Assembly: GCA_973895155.1 (NCBI GenBank) | Contig: OZ316892.1 | Span: 28,334,001 to 28,398,000 of the forward strand | DNA: 64,000 nucleotides | From: Marsupella aquatica | Lineage: Eukaryota; Marchantiophyta | Reading direction: 5' to 3' | Shown: piece after piece, positions 1-11,709 of the stretch | Position numbering within the stretch: position 1 is the first letter of the stretch | Layout of the letters: every line of letters begins with the position of its first letter | The notes under the pieces: generated by a model | The model's database searches: none | The model's input: the letters and a program-made list of their open reading frames with translations, nothing else | What the model was told of the DNA's origin: nothing | Program-made: the position numbers and the translations under genes

Positions 1-684
1 CCCTTGACCCTCGTTTCTTTCACTGAAATGATGATACCGTCGCACGGGGCATTGGCAGCTCCGTTCCTTCAGGAAAAGAGCCGTCGCTTCACCTGCGCCT
101 TGCCAACATCGTCCAACAATAGCCGGCAATCAGATCTGAAGCCCCACAGTAGCCGACAATCAGATCTGAAGCCTCACAGTAGCCGGCAATCGGATCTGGA
201 GCCTCACGGATCGACTTCCACTGTCCAACATCTACTCAACATTCGCTTTCCTCCACGAATCATCAATCGACCTCCAAACTCAAAACTCCAACTCAAAACC
301 TGTCACCAATCACAGATCTGTACATCGATCGGGAAGCAGGCCGATCGGACAACAACGATACAGGTCAAGATACCAACAATCTGTTCGATAACAACACACG
401 ATCCGAGCTACCACGAACCGTCGACAACTCAATCAATCGAACTTCTGTCCGCACAGTTCGTACAACAGATTTCGAATGTGATCTTTCAATGTAATCTCCA
501 TACAATCGGCACAACGATCTCGGTCAACAATACCCCATCGATCCCGCACCGATCCGATCACACACGTGTGTCAAGCCAACGCACCTTGCACTACTCAAGG
601 AATCCACGTTACACAAGCGGAGCTCACAGCCACCATAGCCACACTCAAGCTCCTCTCTCTCCAAGGCTCAACATTGAAAGATGA
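1..684 (+). other. Open frame of uncertain status at the left edge
   Basis: A frame of about 226 codons is open from the window edge to 684. It is rich in Ser, His, Gln, Thr and Pro. Three near-identical 10-residue units (SRQSDLKPHS-like) come from a 30-bp minisatellite. I recognise no domain, no splice site that decides a boundary, and no family. It could be the end of a gene or element lying to the left, or chance openness in a sequence rich in CGATC-type words. The next 500 bases (685-1180) hold only short conflicting frames. Confidence 0.15.
121..210. repeat. 30-bp minisatellite, three copies
   Basis: Units begin at 121, 151 and 181, each starting AGCCGGCAATC or AGCCGACAATC. They differ at only a few positions. 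The 30-bp length keeps any overlapping frame intact. Confidence 0.9.
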
Positions 685-1174
685 CCTTTCAATGCCTCAC
701 AAGTGAGAAGTACCCTCTCACACAAACCTGACAGAACCTTATCGGCTCCAATAGCACTCATACCAAACGTACATACTCTAATAGCACGATATACTACTAC
801 ACTACTCAGAATGGTGTGACATTGGCCGTGGCACCTGATGGGGAATGTTGCCCTTAGAAGCTGTAGCGCTACCAGAAGCCAGATGAGTAACCAGATGCAT
901 TGGTCTCCGAAGACTAAATACATGAACTTCATGATTAGTAAGGAGAATGTTAGGAGCATCCAGGATCATAAGCTTAGGAGTCACTTCAGGGACAAGCAGT
1001 ACAGGAATACGCCTGCCAGAATTTTTGTTGGTCCCACCTTCCGGTGGTGGTATCGGGCTCCCTGGCCTGATTAGCTGGGTGTCTTGGTGTGTGTTCTGGG
1101 GTGTTGGGCCCTTTTTGTCTTTCCCTTGCTCGGGTGGTTTTTGCCCCCTTGCCTGTTATTGATGGGCTCCTGCG

Positions 1175-1204
1175 CCCCCCTCCCCCCCCCCCCCAAAAAA
1201 AAAA
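1175..1204. repeat. Poly-C then poly-A homopolymer run
   Basis: Six C, one T, thirteen C and ten A follow one another. The run sits exactly at the left edge of the first inverted-repeat copy that starts near 1195. A similar run of 14 C lies at 19,217-19,230. Confidence 0.9.
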
Positions 1205-1765
1205 GGATATTCTTGCAATGTTTCAAAAAATTTATTAAACTGATCCTAATGTTCTTACAAGATTCCAAATTGGATTTAAAAGACCCTAAAGTTCTTCCAC
1301 ATAAATTTCAAAGTATTCCCTTCAAACCAATAAAACTACCCTATTTGCCGATACTATGGAAGTGAAACTCTTGAGCCTCCTGGCCAGATCAACCACCAGG
1401 TGATAAGTAAAACAGGGTCCTTGTGGCCATCACTCCTATCTCTACACAACTAGTAGTGCTCAACCTATCCTGTCAATCCAAAAGAAATACTCTTTTGATT
1501 CTCATGCTACATCACTTGGTTATTGTTTTTACAGTCACTCATATAGTTGTTTTTCTTTGCCTTGCCTAAAATAATAAAACACCAAGGTCTTTTAAATTCA
1601 ATTTTGAGACTTATAAGAACATTAGGGTCCTTTAATCAAATTTTTGGAATATTTCAATTTTTATTTTTTTTAATATCACATTTTAGGAGGTTTGAGGCCT
1701 AAAAACATCATAGATGATAGGGAAGTCTCCATCTCCACATAGTGAGCCCCCAAGAATGTGTAATG
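1195..1765. repeat. Inverted repeat pair, left (plus copy, then minus copy)
   Basis: The stretch 1195-1360 reads ...CCTAATGTTCTTACAAG... . The stretch 1583-1765 contains its diverged reverse complement (AATTTTGAGACTTATAAGAA followed by CATTAGGGTCC). About 220 bases lie between the arms. The minus copy continues into a GAGGTTTGAGGCCTAAAAAC segment that returns at 3,430. This looks like a member of a dispersed AT-rich repeat family. I see no coding capacity and no terminal motif that names a superfamily. Confidence 0.6.
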
Positions 1766-3305
1766 CATGTCACATTAGGACCTTCCATTAGTTACATAAT
1801 TGATGCAGATTTCCACATGTGGAGTATAATGTCACATGCTTTTAGTCAATCCAATGGTGACCAAAAAAAAACCTTCAGCAAATAGCCAGGATTTCTTCCT
1901 GCCAAGATGACAATTTGCAAACAAACATGGAGAGGTGTTTTGGACCACTTGAATCTTGCTATAAAAGCGCCAACTAAAGCCTAAGGGCCTAGGTCTAGAG
2001 TGAAGCCTCTAGACCGTAGCTCCCAAGAATGAGATTCAAAGGCCAAATTTTTTAATGAGATGGACAAAAGTGACAATGACAATTAACGGTAAATCTAAAA
2101 TGAGAATGCACAAAAAACAAGAATGGGGCAAAGACTATCCATCCACATAGCCTATAAATTTTATTGTGAAAGATTTTTCTTCACATCTATTTAAGTTGGA
2201 ACGGGTTTGGGCTAGTGGTGACCAAGCTGGCAAATGGCAAGGATTCCAAATCATATAGTTTACACTAGAGGTTACAATTGTGAAAAATTAAAGTGTTCAT
2301 ATACATATTAACACTTAAGAGAGTGACATGTAGCACATAAGTGTGCAATAACACCCTTGCATAAAATAAGAAATAATAACCGGCAGTGGAAACTATATAC
2401 CCTTTGTCATATTATAAGCAAAAATTCATCCTTTTATTATGGCCTTCATGCAAAGTATGTGTTTGTAATAATTAGTTGAACACAATTTAAAATACCCTTT
2501 ATTTGTTCACACGTAGTTGGAAGAATCCAACGAGTGATTTCCCAAGGGAAGTACCACGTGCGATCCTAGCCTAGGATCATTAATACACCTATTTTATGAA
2601 AGAAAACATTCCAAAAATATTCTCTATTTCAATATTAATGACCTATTATATTTTTTGAGATATAGATTAGAAAACATTCTATAAATATGAGTTTATAATA
2701 CCTTTTTTGTCTCTTATCTTTTATAAAAAATTTGCTAATTTATGTCTCAATTACCTATTTTGGATCGCAGGAGACAGTTTAGGCTAGTTTAGTCTAAGAC
2801 ACTTATTTTCAATAGTTTTTTCAGAACATTTGATTGACACGCTCCTACAAGTTCCACGTGACATCCATAATATGGAAACTAAGGATGACGTATGCCTACA
2901 GTAGATCTAAACTTACTTATATACAATCTCTGTAGAGCAAAGTCTTGTCCACAGTCATCTCTATTAAGAAACTCATTGCAAAAGTTGACTTACAATGGAA
3001 TGCACGTCTTGTCCTAGTAAAGTTTCTCTATACATTTTGCAATTATGCCTAGGACTTTTGCAGCTGCATGTGTCGTATTATGTCAGTAAGACTTGTGTGA
3101 CCTCATCATTGTTAAAACTGTTGAAAGGGGTGGTTTCGCAAACACAAGGAGAAGTCATTATAGAAGCATGGATGAATGAAGCCTCTATCCAACATTCCCC
3201 CTTTCTCAGGGGTTTCACTTCCACGACAATGGCACATCACATGCAACAAATGATAGGATTGTTTTATTGGTTTTAAGCGAAGACTTTAAAATTGTTTGCA
3301 CAAGA
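1766..3305. other. AT-rich spacer with no recognised gene
   Basis: Both strands are broken by frequent stops, and the longest open frames are under 95 codons with no protein-like composition. The stretch separates the two inverted-repeat pairs. I see no RNA gene here. Confidence 0.6.
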
Positions 3306-3745
3306 ACAATAAGGTCTTTAAATTCAATTTTGAGACTTATAAGAACATTAAGGTCTTTTAACCAGAATTTTAGAATATTCCAAGAATATTCTAACTTTAT
3401 AGGGTTTAAAAATTAACAAAATATTACATTTCAGGGGGTTCGAGACCTAAAAATATCGCAGGTGATGGGAAGGTCTCCATATAGTGAGACCCTCGAGCCC
3501 CCCTTGTGTCTTTTTTTCATGTATCACTCTTCTTAAATCAATAAACATCCTAAAAATTAAATCAATAAAGTATTTTAGATAAAAATTTTAACCCCTAATT
3601 AACTTAAAGGACTATTCTTGGAATATTTTCTTATTTTTTTGTAAAAAACCCTATGATTTTTATAATTCTCAAAATTGGATTAAAACAACCCTAATGTTCT
3701 TCAATAAAAATTTAACAATTTTCACTAAATCCAATAAAAAACCCT
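3306..3745. repeat. Inverted repeat pair, right (minus copy, then plus copy)
   Basis: The stretch 3,306-3,510 is a close direct relative of 1,583-1,765. They share AATTCAATTTTGAGACTTAT, then ...GAGACCTAAAAATATC..., then AGTGAG before a run rich in C. The stretch 3,600-3,745 is a direct relative of 1,195-1,360 (CCCTAATGTTCTT). The arm order is therefore the mirror image of the left pair. Confidence 0.6.
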
Positions 3746-4569
3746 ATACTTATTTGCGCATGATGGGTTGGAAGAAAAGAAGTGAGGACCCTGAGATCTT
3801 AATATCGTTGTACTTAATAGGCAATATTTGATAGTGGACCCCTCCAAGAAGCAAAGGCAGTCTATAGGGTCAAGTTAAATTATGACTAATTTGACGGGTA
3901 GACTAGAGTGGTTAAACATACTTCCCAAAACCTTAATTTAAGGTAGGGAAATGGGACATATTCCTCATTATTTTACTATATTTACAACAAACTACCATAA
4001 GTGCCCCACTTCAATTGTGTGTCAACACCTGAAGGTACATGAACTTGTTGCATCAACGGTTGGGCTGGTTTTGAGTTGTATGTATAATTCAAGAAGCTAA
4101 CTATGAGTTTCCTTAATATAAATGATAGGGGTGGATATAACATTCCCCTAAGAGCATCTCCATAAATGCACTATTTGCAATCCAATACCCAGATAAAGAG
4201 TGAGGTGTACATCGTAGAGTTGTATCAGTGGCAACAGGATATCCTCACCTGAAACAGTATTGGGGAAGATTGCCTGTAGGCCAAGATAATGTTGCAAAGC
4301 TCAATGAATGTATCAATGACCATCAATGTGTCTAATATTTGTGAGTCGTTATTGTCTGTAAGATATATAAAGTGAATATGAGCAAGCAACGCTAGCTAGC
4401 TGGAGCTCAAACTCATCGGATGTGGCAAGCATGAGCCCACATTTGGTGGCTTGGGAAGCAATTTTTAATATTTCTACAGGCCAGTGGGGATACCAATGAA
4501 TATCCTTTTAGCAAGCACTTCTTGCTAAAAGCATCTCTACCAGGCATTCCCTACGACGGGTGGCCTAAA

Positions 4570-5160
4570 CTTCAACTCAACTAAATTTCAGCCAATAATG
4601 CTCTACAATAGCCTCTTCCAAGTTTAGCTTATTAAAGTTCAGTCTGGGGTTCAGCTGATAATGCTCTAGCATACCTTCTACCGTTTAGCTGACTAAATTT
4701 TAGCCACTAATGCTCTAGGACACCCTTTATTAGCTTTAGGTAACTAAAGTTTGGCCAATAATGCTCTAATTTAGCCTCTGCTAAGTTTAGCTGGCTAGGA
4801 TTGAGTCAGATAACAAAGACACAAAACAAGGGTAAAGAACTAGGAAACATCACTGACACACAAACTTAGTCACAAAGAGAGAGACAATGAAGGTGTCTCT
4901 GAAAGTGTCTCAGGACAAGCATTCCACCCAACAGGTGGGAATGTTCTAAAAACCAGGCTTGTGACCAAACATAAGTGGTCACAATAGACTGAACAATATG
5001 GTTTTGACAATGCAATATACAATACCATTCAAATACATTTTGTGCCCATTTCCTAATAGAAGAATGACAATACTTTTTAGGGGTGGCCACTTTTACTCAA
5101 CTAAAAAGTTTAGCCAATATTGCTCTAGAATGGCCTCTACTAAGGCTTCTTAAACCTCCC
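4570..5160. repeat. Degenerate tandem repeat with GCCAATAATGCTCTA motif
   Basis: Five diverged copies of a ~45-65-bp unit (near 4,587, 4,650, 4,695, 4,750 and 5,108) share 'AGCCAATAATGCTCTA' followed by 'GCCTCTACTAAGTTTAGCT'. The same motif heads both halves of the tandem duplication at 5.5-6.1 kb, so the two belong together. The stretch 3,750-4,570 holds nothing recognisable. Confidence 0.65.
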
Positions 5161-5450
5161 CAACCAGGCCTTTTTCTAGCAACCAAAATTGTGAGGAAGG
5201 GCCAAGAGAGAGAATGACACGGGTGGGTCAAGTGACCGTTCCCGCAAAACCCAAGTGAGAGCAGACCGGGGTCCAGTGTAGGTTCACTCCCGGATCAACC
5301 TTAACTTTAATACTAAGTTTAGTTAACTAAACTTGAGCCAATCCCAGAGAGTCATGGTTGTTTGGTACACTAACTTGTGTTAGACTCATAGGTCTAGTGT
5401 ATAAATGTTATTACTGACTGCTCCCTTTCAGATTTCCCCATTTTGAATAA

Positions 5451-5525
5451 TTTAATTTAATTTAATTTAATTTAATTTAATTTAATTTAATTTAACTTAA
5501 TTTAATTTAATTTAATTTAATTTTA
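5451..5525. repeat. (TTTAA)n pentanucleotide microsatellite
   Basis: About fifteen uninterrupted or once-interrupted TTTAA units, ending in a short A run. Confidence 0.95.
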
Positions 5526-5530
5526 AAAAA

Positions 5531-6150
5531 AAGTTGAGCCAACAATGCTCTAGTAGTGTAGCCTCTACTAAGTTTAGCTGGCTAGGGTTGAGCTTCAACA
5601 ACACATAAAACTGGGGCAAACATAACATCACCGACACAGAGAGAGAGAAAAATAGAGAGAGACTGGAAACACACTATTTGGCTTGTCGGTCAGAAGCTAT
5701 GGAGTCTTCTTCCACAAAGTAATGTTAACACACTTCCACTTCTTCTATTCCTCTCCTCTCCTCCATGGAAACATCCATGGCCGGAGCTGGAATCCAAATA
5801 GCGATTTCCCCATTTTAAATTAATTAAATTTAAGTTGAGCCAACAATGCTCTAGTATAGCCTCTACTAAGTTTAGCTGGCTAGGGTTGAGCTTCAACAAC
5901 ACATGAAACTGGGGCAAACGAAACATCACCGACACAGAGAGAGAGACAGAAAACACGGCATTTGGCTTGTCGGTCGGCTTTGGAAGCTATGGAGTCTTTT
6001 TCCATAGAGTGAAGTTGGCTTTGGAAGCTATGGAGTCTTCTTCCATACAGTAAAGTTACACACCTCCACTTCTTCTATTCCCTCTCTTCTCCTCTCCTCT
6101 CCTCTCCTTCATGGAAACATCCATGGACGGAGCACGAATCCAAATCGCTT
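5531..6150. repeat. ~300-bp tandem duplication upstream of the IST1-like gene
   Basis: The segments 5,531-5,820 and 5,831-6,150 are collinear copies. Shared landmarks in order are GAGCCAACAATGCTCTAGTA, GCTGGCTAGGGTTGAGC, an ACACAGAGAGAGAGA tract, TTTGGCTTGTCGGTC, GAAGCTATGGAGTCTT, a CT-rich run, and CATGGAAACATCCATGG. The right copy has a further local duplication of GGCTTTGGAAGCTATGGAGT. The block abuts the GC-richer leader of the gene at 6,827, so it may be duplicated promoter sequence. Confidence 0.85.
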
Positions 6151-6826
6151 CACGGTCACGAACCGTGTGACCGGCCTGACCCACCTCCACCCCATCCTCT
6201 CGCTCTGTCCCTCTCTCTGCAAGGCACGCTACCCTGCTCTACACTGTTTGTCTCCATCGCATCCCTCAGATCGCATCACAATTCGCGCCTGCAAGCAAGC
6301 TAGGAAGCACGAGCTATTACTAACACCCGGCTTTCAATCCTCATCGTTGAGTTTCTCTCCAGGAGGGCGCGTGTTGCGGTCCGGGTTGGCAATTGTTCTA
6401 CAAAACGGAGACGGGACGAATCTTTCGGTCGATTGAATCGGACGGGAAGGATTTCGAAGGATTGGGGGCTTGATGTGCGCTTCTTTCCTCGTGGTTGTAT
6501 GGTTGTGAGTTCCGGAATTTCACCGGAGGAGATTGATCGGAGTGGAGTGAAGTGAAGTGGAGTCGGGTGGAGACTACTGAAGGAGAGGGCGGAGTAGGTA
6601 AACACCCCAAGAGCTGTGCGGACGGAACAGGTGATTTGATCGAACATCAAACTGTACATTGGAGCGGATTGGAGTGCATTGGCAGAGAGTGGGAATCTGG
6701 ATCTAGAGGGCTTTGGTAGTTTGGAACAAAGGGAGGAGACGAGGGAACAGATCTGAGCAGGCATAGAAGTTTGGTGGCGGGCGGTCGAAGAAGCTAGCAA
6801 GCAAGGTGGCTGGCTACGGTGGGGCC
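6151..6826 (+). promoter_or_regulatory. Probable core promoter and 5' leader of the IST1-like gene
   Basis: Composition changes here from AT-rich intergenic sequence to a more balanced, CpG-containing stretch running straight to the start codon at 6,827. No start site can be fixed from sequence alone. CT-rich runs at 6,080-6,115 resemble plant initiator-type pyrimidine patches. The assignment rests only on position and composition. Confidence 0.35.
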
Positions 6827-9800
6827 ATGAGCTCCATGTTTGGAGGTGGATTCAAGGCGACGAAATGGTATGTAGGGTGCCAAAGGAGTTAGATCTTTGT
6901 GTGAAGTTGGTGGATTGCCCGATCCTGAGTGAGCAGTTGACTTAGGGCTTGGGTCTGATTTAATTGTCTGATGTATGAGGTGTTCAGAGTGAAAGAGTTG
7001 ATGCCCTTCTGGAGCAATCTTGCTCACTGTGCGTTTGGGATTCTGGTTCACGTGATTTTGAAGGCTTGTGTCGCTAGTTTGGTGGTCTACTAATTCCTCT
7101 GCTCGTAATCCGAAATTTGCATCTTTTTAAAAATCTTCTGATGCTTTATCCGCATGTCCACGGATTGACAGTTTGATTTTTGAATTGGCTCAATTGTCAG
7201 TGGAGATTATCAACTTTAGTCCTGTCAATTTTGGGCTTTGCCAGCAACATCCTGTACTGAATTTCGTGTTGGGAGAATATGACTGGAGCATGGGCCTGAT
7301 TGAGAATGAACTAGGGGTATGTTCAGGAAACGTAGAAAGAATTGCATATCGGTAACCGATTGTGGCGAGTCCTAATTCTGGATTTAATGTTGAGCAGCAA
7401 GACCCTTCTGAGATTGGCGATGGCCCGCATCAAGTTGTTAAGAAACAAGCGGGACATGCAGATCAAGCAAATGAGGAAGGACATTGCACAGCTCCTATCG
7501 ACTGGTCAGGAACCCAGCGCCCGGATCCGGGTATGGCTCTCTCCTAACGACCACTATTTCTCAAACGTCTCTGATTTGTTGATAATCAAACATTTGGGAA
7601 TTATCTCAGAAGTTTGTTGAAAATGCTTAGAATTGTGTCACTTGCGTAGACTGTTTTTTCGGTTGTTGTGTATGACAGCAGCAGTCTGCTCGACGATGCT
7701 CTTCTGTTTGTTTTTGAATTTAGTCAAAAGAATTCCTTCTCGAGCAATTACTCAATCAATAGTGGATGATCAGATGTGTGGGCTTGGATTTCTCCCTTGG
7801 GCTCCTCGGCATGCTTACTAGATATTAATTTTCTGGAATTTGACACAGGTGGAGCACATTGCAAGGGAGCAAAATATCATGGCTGCGTACGATATTCTGG
7901 AGTTGTTTTGTGAACTTATCATAGTTCGACTTCCCATTATAGAGTCACAGAAGTAAGGAGATTACGCTTCCTGAGATCCTATTTACTTTGGAATCTGAAA
8001 ATTTGGTTGAATAACTCGTAAAGCTGCTAGGAATTCATGATGTGTACCATTCGCGAAGGGAAGTTGCAAGTTCACGGAAGAGATTGACTTTTGCCGTGAC
8101 AGCCGCACGTCCAATTCACTTTGCAATGACCTACTCTGGCCTGATCCGGTTTATGGTTGTATTTCTTACAGAGCTTGTCCAATGGACTTGAAGGAAGCAA
8201 TCTGCAGTGTAATATTTGCATCCCCAAGATGTGCGGACTTACCAGAGTTGCTGCAAATTAGGGGTCTATTTACAAGCAAGTATGGAAAGGAGTTTGTTGC
8301 AGCTGCAGCGGAGTTACGCCCTGAATGTGGGGTCAATCGACGGGTATGCTAGATGTTCAGCATCATTTGTGAAAAACTCGTAATTCATTTTCATCTGTTG
8401 TAAGTGGCGTCATGAAAACGTACATAGTTTACCGTATCCGCTAGTCATATCTTTATTTGCTTGGTTTCTTTAATTCTTGAAGAAAGGGTTCTAGGTCGTC
8501 GTCTGTCTCAATTATTTCCCCATGTTCCATAGAGTTGAAGACTAGCTATCTGGATTAAGGATACCATAGAATTAGAATCTTAAGCTCCAGAAGCAGGTCG
8601 ATAATGTTTTTAACGTGATAGTTGAATGACAGTGTAAAGATGAAGGCATTATAACTTACTTCCATTGCATGAAAATCAGTATGAGTACATAACGAGAGTT
8701 TTCAGTAGTTCATTTGAAGTGAAGTCGAGGATTATATTTGCAGTAGACTCCTCCTACCTAAGCCTATATTGTTTGTGTTTTGTTGTACTTCAGATCATTG
8801 AGAAATTGTCCGTTCGAGCACCATCAGGACAGATGAAGTTGAAGCTTTTGACGGAGATAGCTGCTGAGCATAACGTTAGCTGGGATCCAGCCGACTCAGA
8901 AGCAGAGCTTATGAAACAGCCTGAAGACTTGCTGGTAAGTTCATTGTTGTGCTTAATGCTCGTATTGTACCTTCCCAACTTCATCTGTAGAAGCACTCGA
9001 GTTTGCCATCCACGTATTATCTGGAATGATCTTTAGCGCCATAAGACCAGTGTAGGTCTCTCATGCCATGGGAGAAATTCAATGAAAAGCGCTACTTGTC
9101 CTTTATGGCTTGGATCAGTTTTTGTTATATTGCAAGGAAAGATGTCATTCTTAAGTTCTTTTTATGTGGCAACAGGATGGACATAAGAAGTTTTTTGGTG
9201 CCAGTGAGGGATCCGTTCGAGAACCCTCACCCACAAATCAAGAGCAAAGAGCCCCCAGTGTCCCTACAGCTCCGGCTCCGGCTCGTCCTGCAGCTAATCG
9301 GGAACCTAGTCCAATAACTATGAATCCACTGCCGGTATATTCATCAGAGTCTGAGGAAGACGACACCCATCCTGGAGAGAAGAGGCAATTTATACCATTC
9401 GTTGGTCCAGTGCCTCCAAAAGGAGTACCAGCTGGAAAAGGCATCAATACAAGTACGAAAGGGAGCAGCTCAACTCGATCTAGTACCAAAGGAGATCCTC
9501 GAACACCAACAAGGAAGGAAGGACCTGTGGATTATGAACAACATGGAAATTATGACAATGTAGCAGCAGCAGCAAAAGCAGCCGCTGAATCTGCCGACCG
9601 GGCGGTGGCAGCAGCTCGTGCAGCCGCAGAGCTCGCAAAGACCCATCCATCAAAACGGGAACCTACACCAAGAAGTGCAAGTAAAGTTGTGGAGTCGTCA
9701 TCTTCCGAAGAAGAAAGTGAGGAAGAGGAAGAGGAAGACATCGTGGAAAGTAAAAGTTCCTCCGGGACGAGAAATGATGCGATTCGGCCAGGAACGAATA

Positions 9801-11188
9801 TCAGTTCCGCCAAAGCAAACGACTCGGAGAGCTATCAGGAGAAGCCTAATGTATCGTTCAGGAGTAATTTTGATGAGTCTTTAAGAAGGAGTAATTCGGA
9901 GGATTACGATGAAGGAAGTTATGGTAGGAAAAAAGATGTGGAACCCAACACTTTTCCTAGAACTAGTTTCACAGATGAAAGGCCAGAGAAAGATCTCAAC
10001 GCTGGGAGGAAATTTGACTCAGAGCAGGATTCTTTCTGGAGGAGTGGAGACCAAGATTGGAGTCAAGCTGCAAAGTTTGCACCAGAGACAAAGTTCGATT
10101 CGGGAGGATTTTACCCTGATGAGCCGGAAAGTCTTTACGGGAGGGATTCAGACTTATTCAAGGTTGGTCACTCAGATGGCCTGTACTCCAGCAGACCTCA
10201 AGACAAAGAGTCAAAAACCAGCACTTCAAAGCTCTTCAGTAGCAGTGACCCCTCTAGGAATCTATTTACGAGGAGCTCTTCAGAGGAGAAGGATTTAAGG
10301 AGCTCGGATGAAACTCCTTTCTACGACAGCAAACCAGGATTTGCAACTCCAAAATTTGATGACGAAGCGGAAGAGATTCCTTACAGGAAACCCGCTAGTC
10401 TGAATGCAGATCTGTCTTTCAAGAGGGATTTTGACGATCAAAGATCAAACTTTGACAGCCCAAAAGCAAAGCCCTCTTTCAAGGAGTTTTGGCAGAGCTC
10501 AAGTTTCTCATATGCCGGGGAAGACGCGCAAACACCGAAAATATACGGTGGCGATTCTCATCCTGAAAAGCAGCACTCTGATTCGTACAGGGCTGATACT
10601 CAAGTGAGTGACTCACAAAGTCTTCCCCGAAGTGGTAGTGATCCTGTGTCAACCAAGTCATTCTACCAAGGAGACGAATCCGAGTCTCTAAAGCAAGAGA
10701 GCCCAAGTGGGTCGTCTCCAGCTTCTAAGAGCAGAAGAACTCGGAAGCCTGCGAAGGGCTTGGAGGGTGCGGGCGGGAGTGGAGGTCTTCCTCCTTCAGG
10801 AAGACCATCAAAATTCCCCAGTAGTGAGAATGTCGAGTCACCTCGTTCTTCTGAGTTCCGTAGTTCTTTTGAACCTGACAATCTATCAGCTCATTCATTT
10901 GACGATTCTCCCAACTTTCCTCCTAAAACCAGCTCATTATTTTACAAGTCCACAACAGCATCTGCACCACCTGCGAGGTCTCCCCCATCATTTTCATCTG
11001 CTTATGAATCTCCTGATACTTTTCGTGAGTCATCACCACCTGTACGAACTGGTTCCACGTCTTCTAGATCGTCACCCAGCCTGGAGCGCAGAGATTCACC
11101 TTCTGCTCCGGCTATTCATCCGAAGCTACCTGATTATGATGATTTGACAGCTCGGTTTGAGGCTCTGAAAGGGAAGGCGAAGCGGTAG
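6827..11188 (+). CDS. IST1-like ESCRT-III-associated protein, six exons, 867 aa
   Basis: Exons are 6827-6867, 7398-7530, 7849-7952, 8172-8343, 8794-8934 and 9176-11188. All introns are GT-AG and the phase closes exactly (2,604 nt). The start is set by a 41-nt first exon, MSSMFGGGFKATK, ending in TG that joins C of exon 2 to give the family's CKTLL. Residues ~10-185 form the IST1 helical domain: RIKLLRNKRDMQIKQMRKDI, ELFCELIIVRLPIIE, CADLPELL, SKYGKEFVAAAAELRPECGV, then KLSVRAPSGQMKLKLL. Exon 6 encodes a long disordered Ser-rich tail with an Ala-rich helix (~325-352) and an acidic patch (~371-388). The C-terminus, PDYDDLTARFEALKGKAKR, matches the MIM1 motif that ends IST1 proteins and binds VPS4-type MIT domains. 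The expected role is control of ESCRT-III/VPS4 during multivesicular body sorting. The tail is long, as in several plant IST1-like proteins. Confidence 0.93.
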
Positions 11189-11709
11189 TTTTGCGAGGCG
11201 GTCTCTTTGTCTAAGTAGAACCAGGGAATCACCAGGAAGATAGACACTGTCACGAAAACTCTTTAGAATGTGTGATGAAGTGATCTCATTCCTTATGAGA
11301 TCAATTTATGCTTGTAGTGATTGTAATCTAACTCGAGGAAGAGTGTATGACAAGGACATTCAAGCCAAACTATCCTATTTCTTGATAATCATATTGTACA
11401 ATTGAACCGGGGGATATACAATGTATTGTAAATCTTACCTCATATCAATAGAGCAAGTTGTCTGACACGGTCCTCATCAGTCGTCTCAGTCGCCCAGCAC
11501 TTCTACGGCATGAAGTTCTGAGGTGTAACCAATTTTGTGTCTGAGCTTTCACTTCGTGTGCAACTTGTGAGGCTGCCAGTGGCTAATGTTATTCTGCAGA
11601 TTTGAGATTCCACGTCGTGTGTAACTTTCTCAGCTGTCATGGGGCTATAGTTTTGTTTGCATATGGCAACTTTTTCACCCAATGAAATCGAGAGAGTTGG
11701 CAGCACATG
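11189..11709. other. 3' flank of the IST1-like gene
   Basis: Probable 3' untranslated region and flank, T- and A-rich. It lies between the plus-strand stop and the stop of the minus-strand relic, so the two loci converge tail to tail. I see no distinct polyadenylation signal that I would defend. Confidence 0.4.

Noticed and set aside
1-1070. Left-edge sequence as part of a gypsy or copia element
   Set aside because: No protease, polymerase or integrase motif is visible in any frame, and no LTR end could be found within the window.
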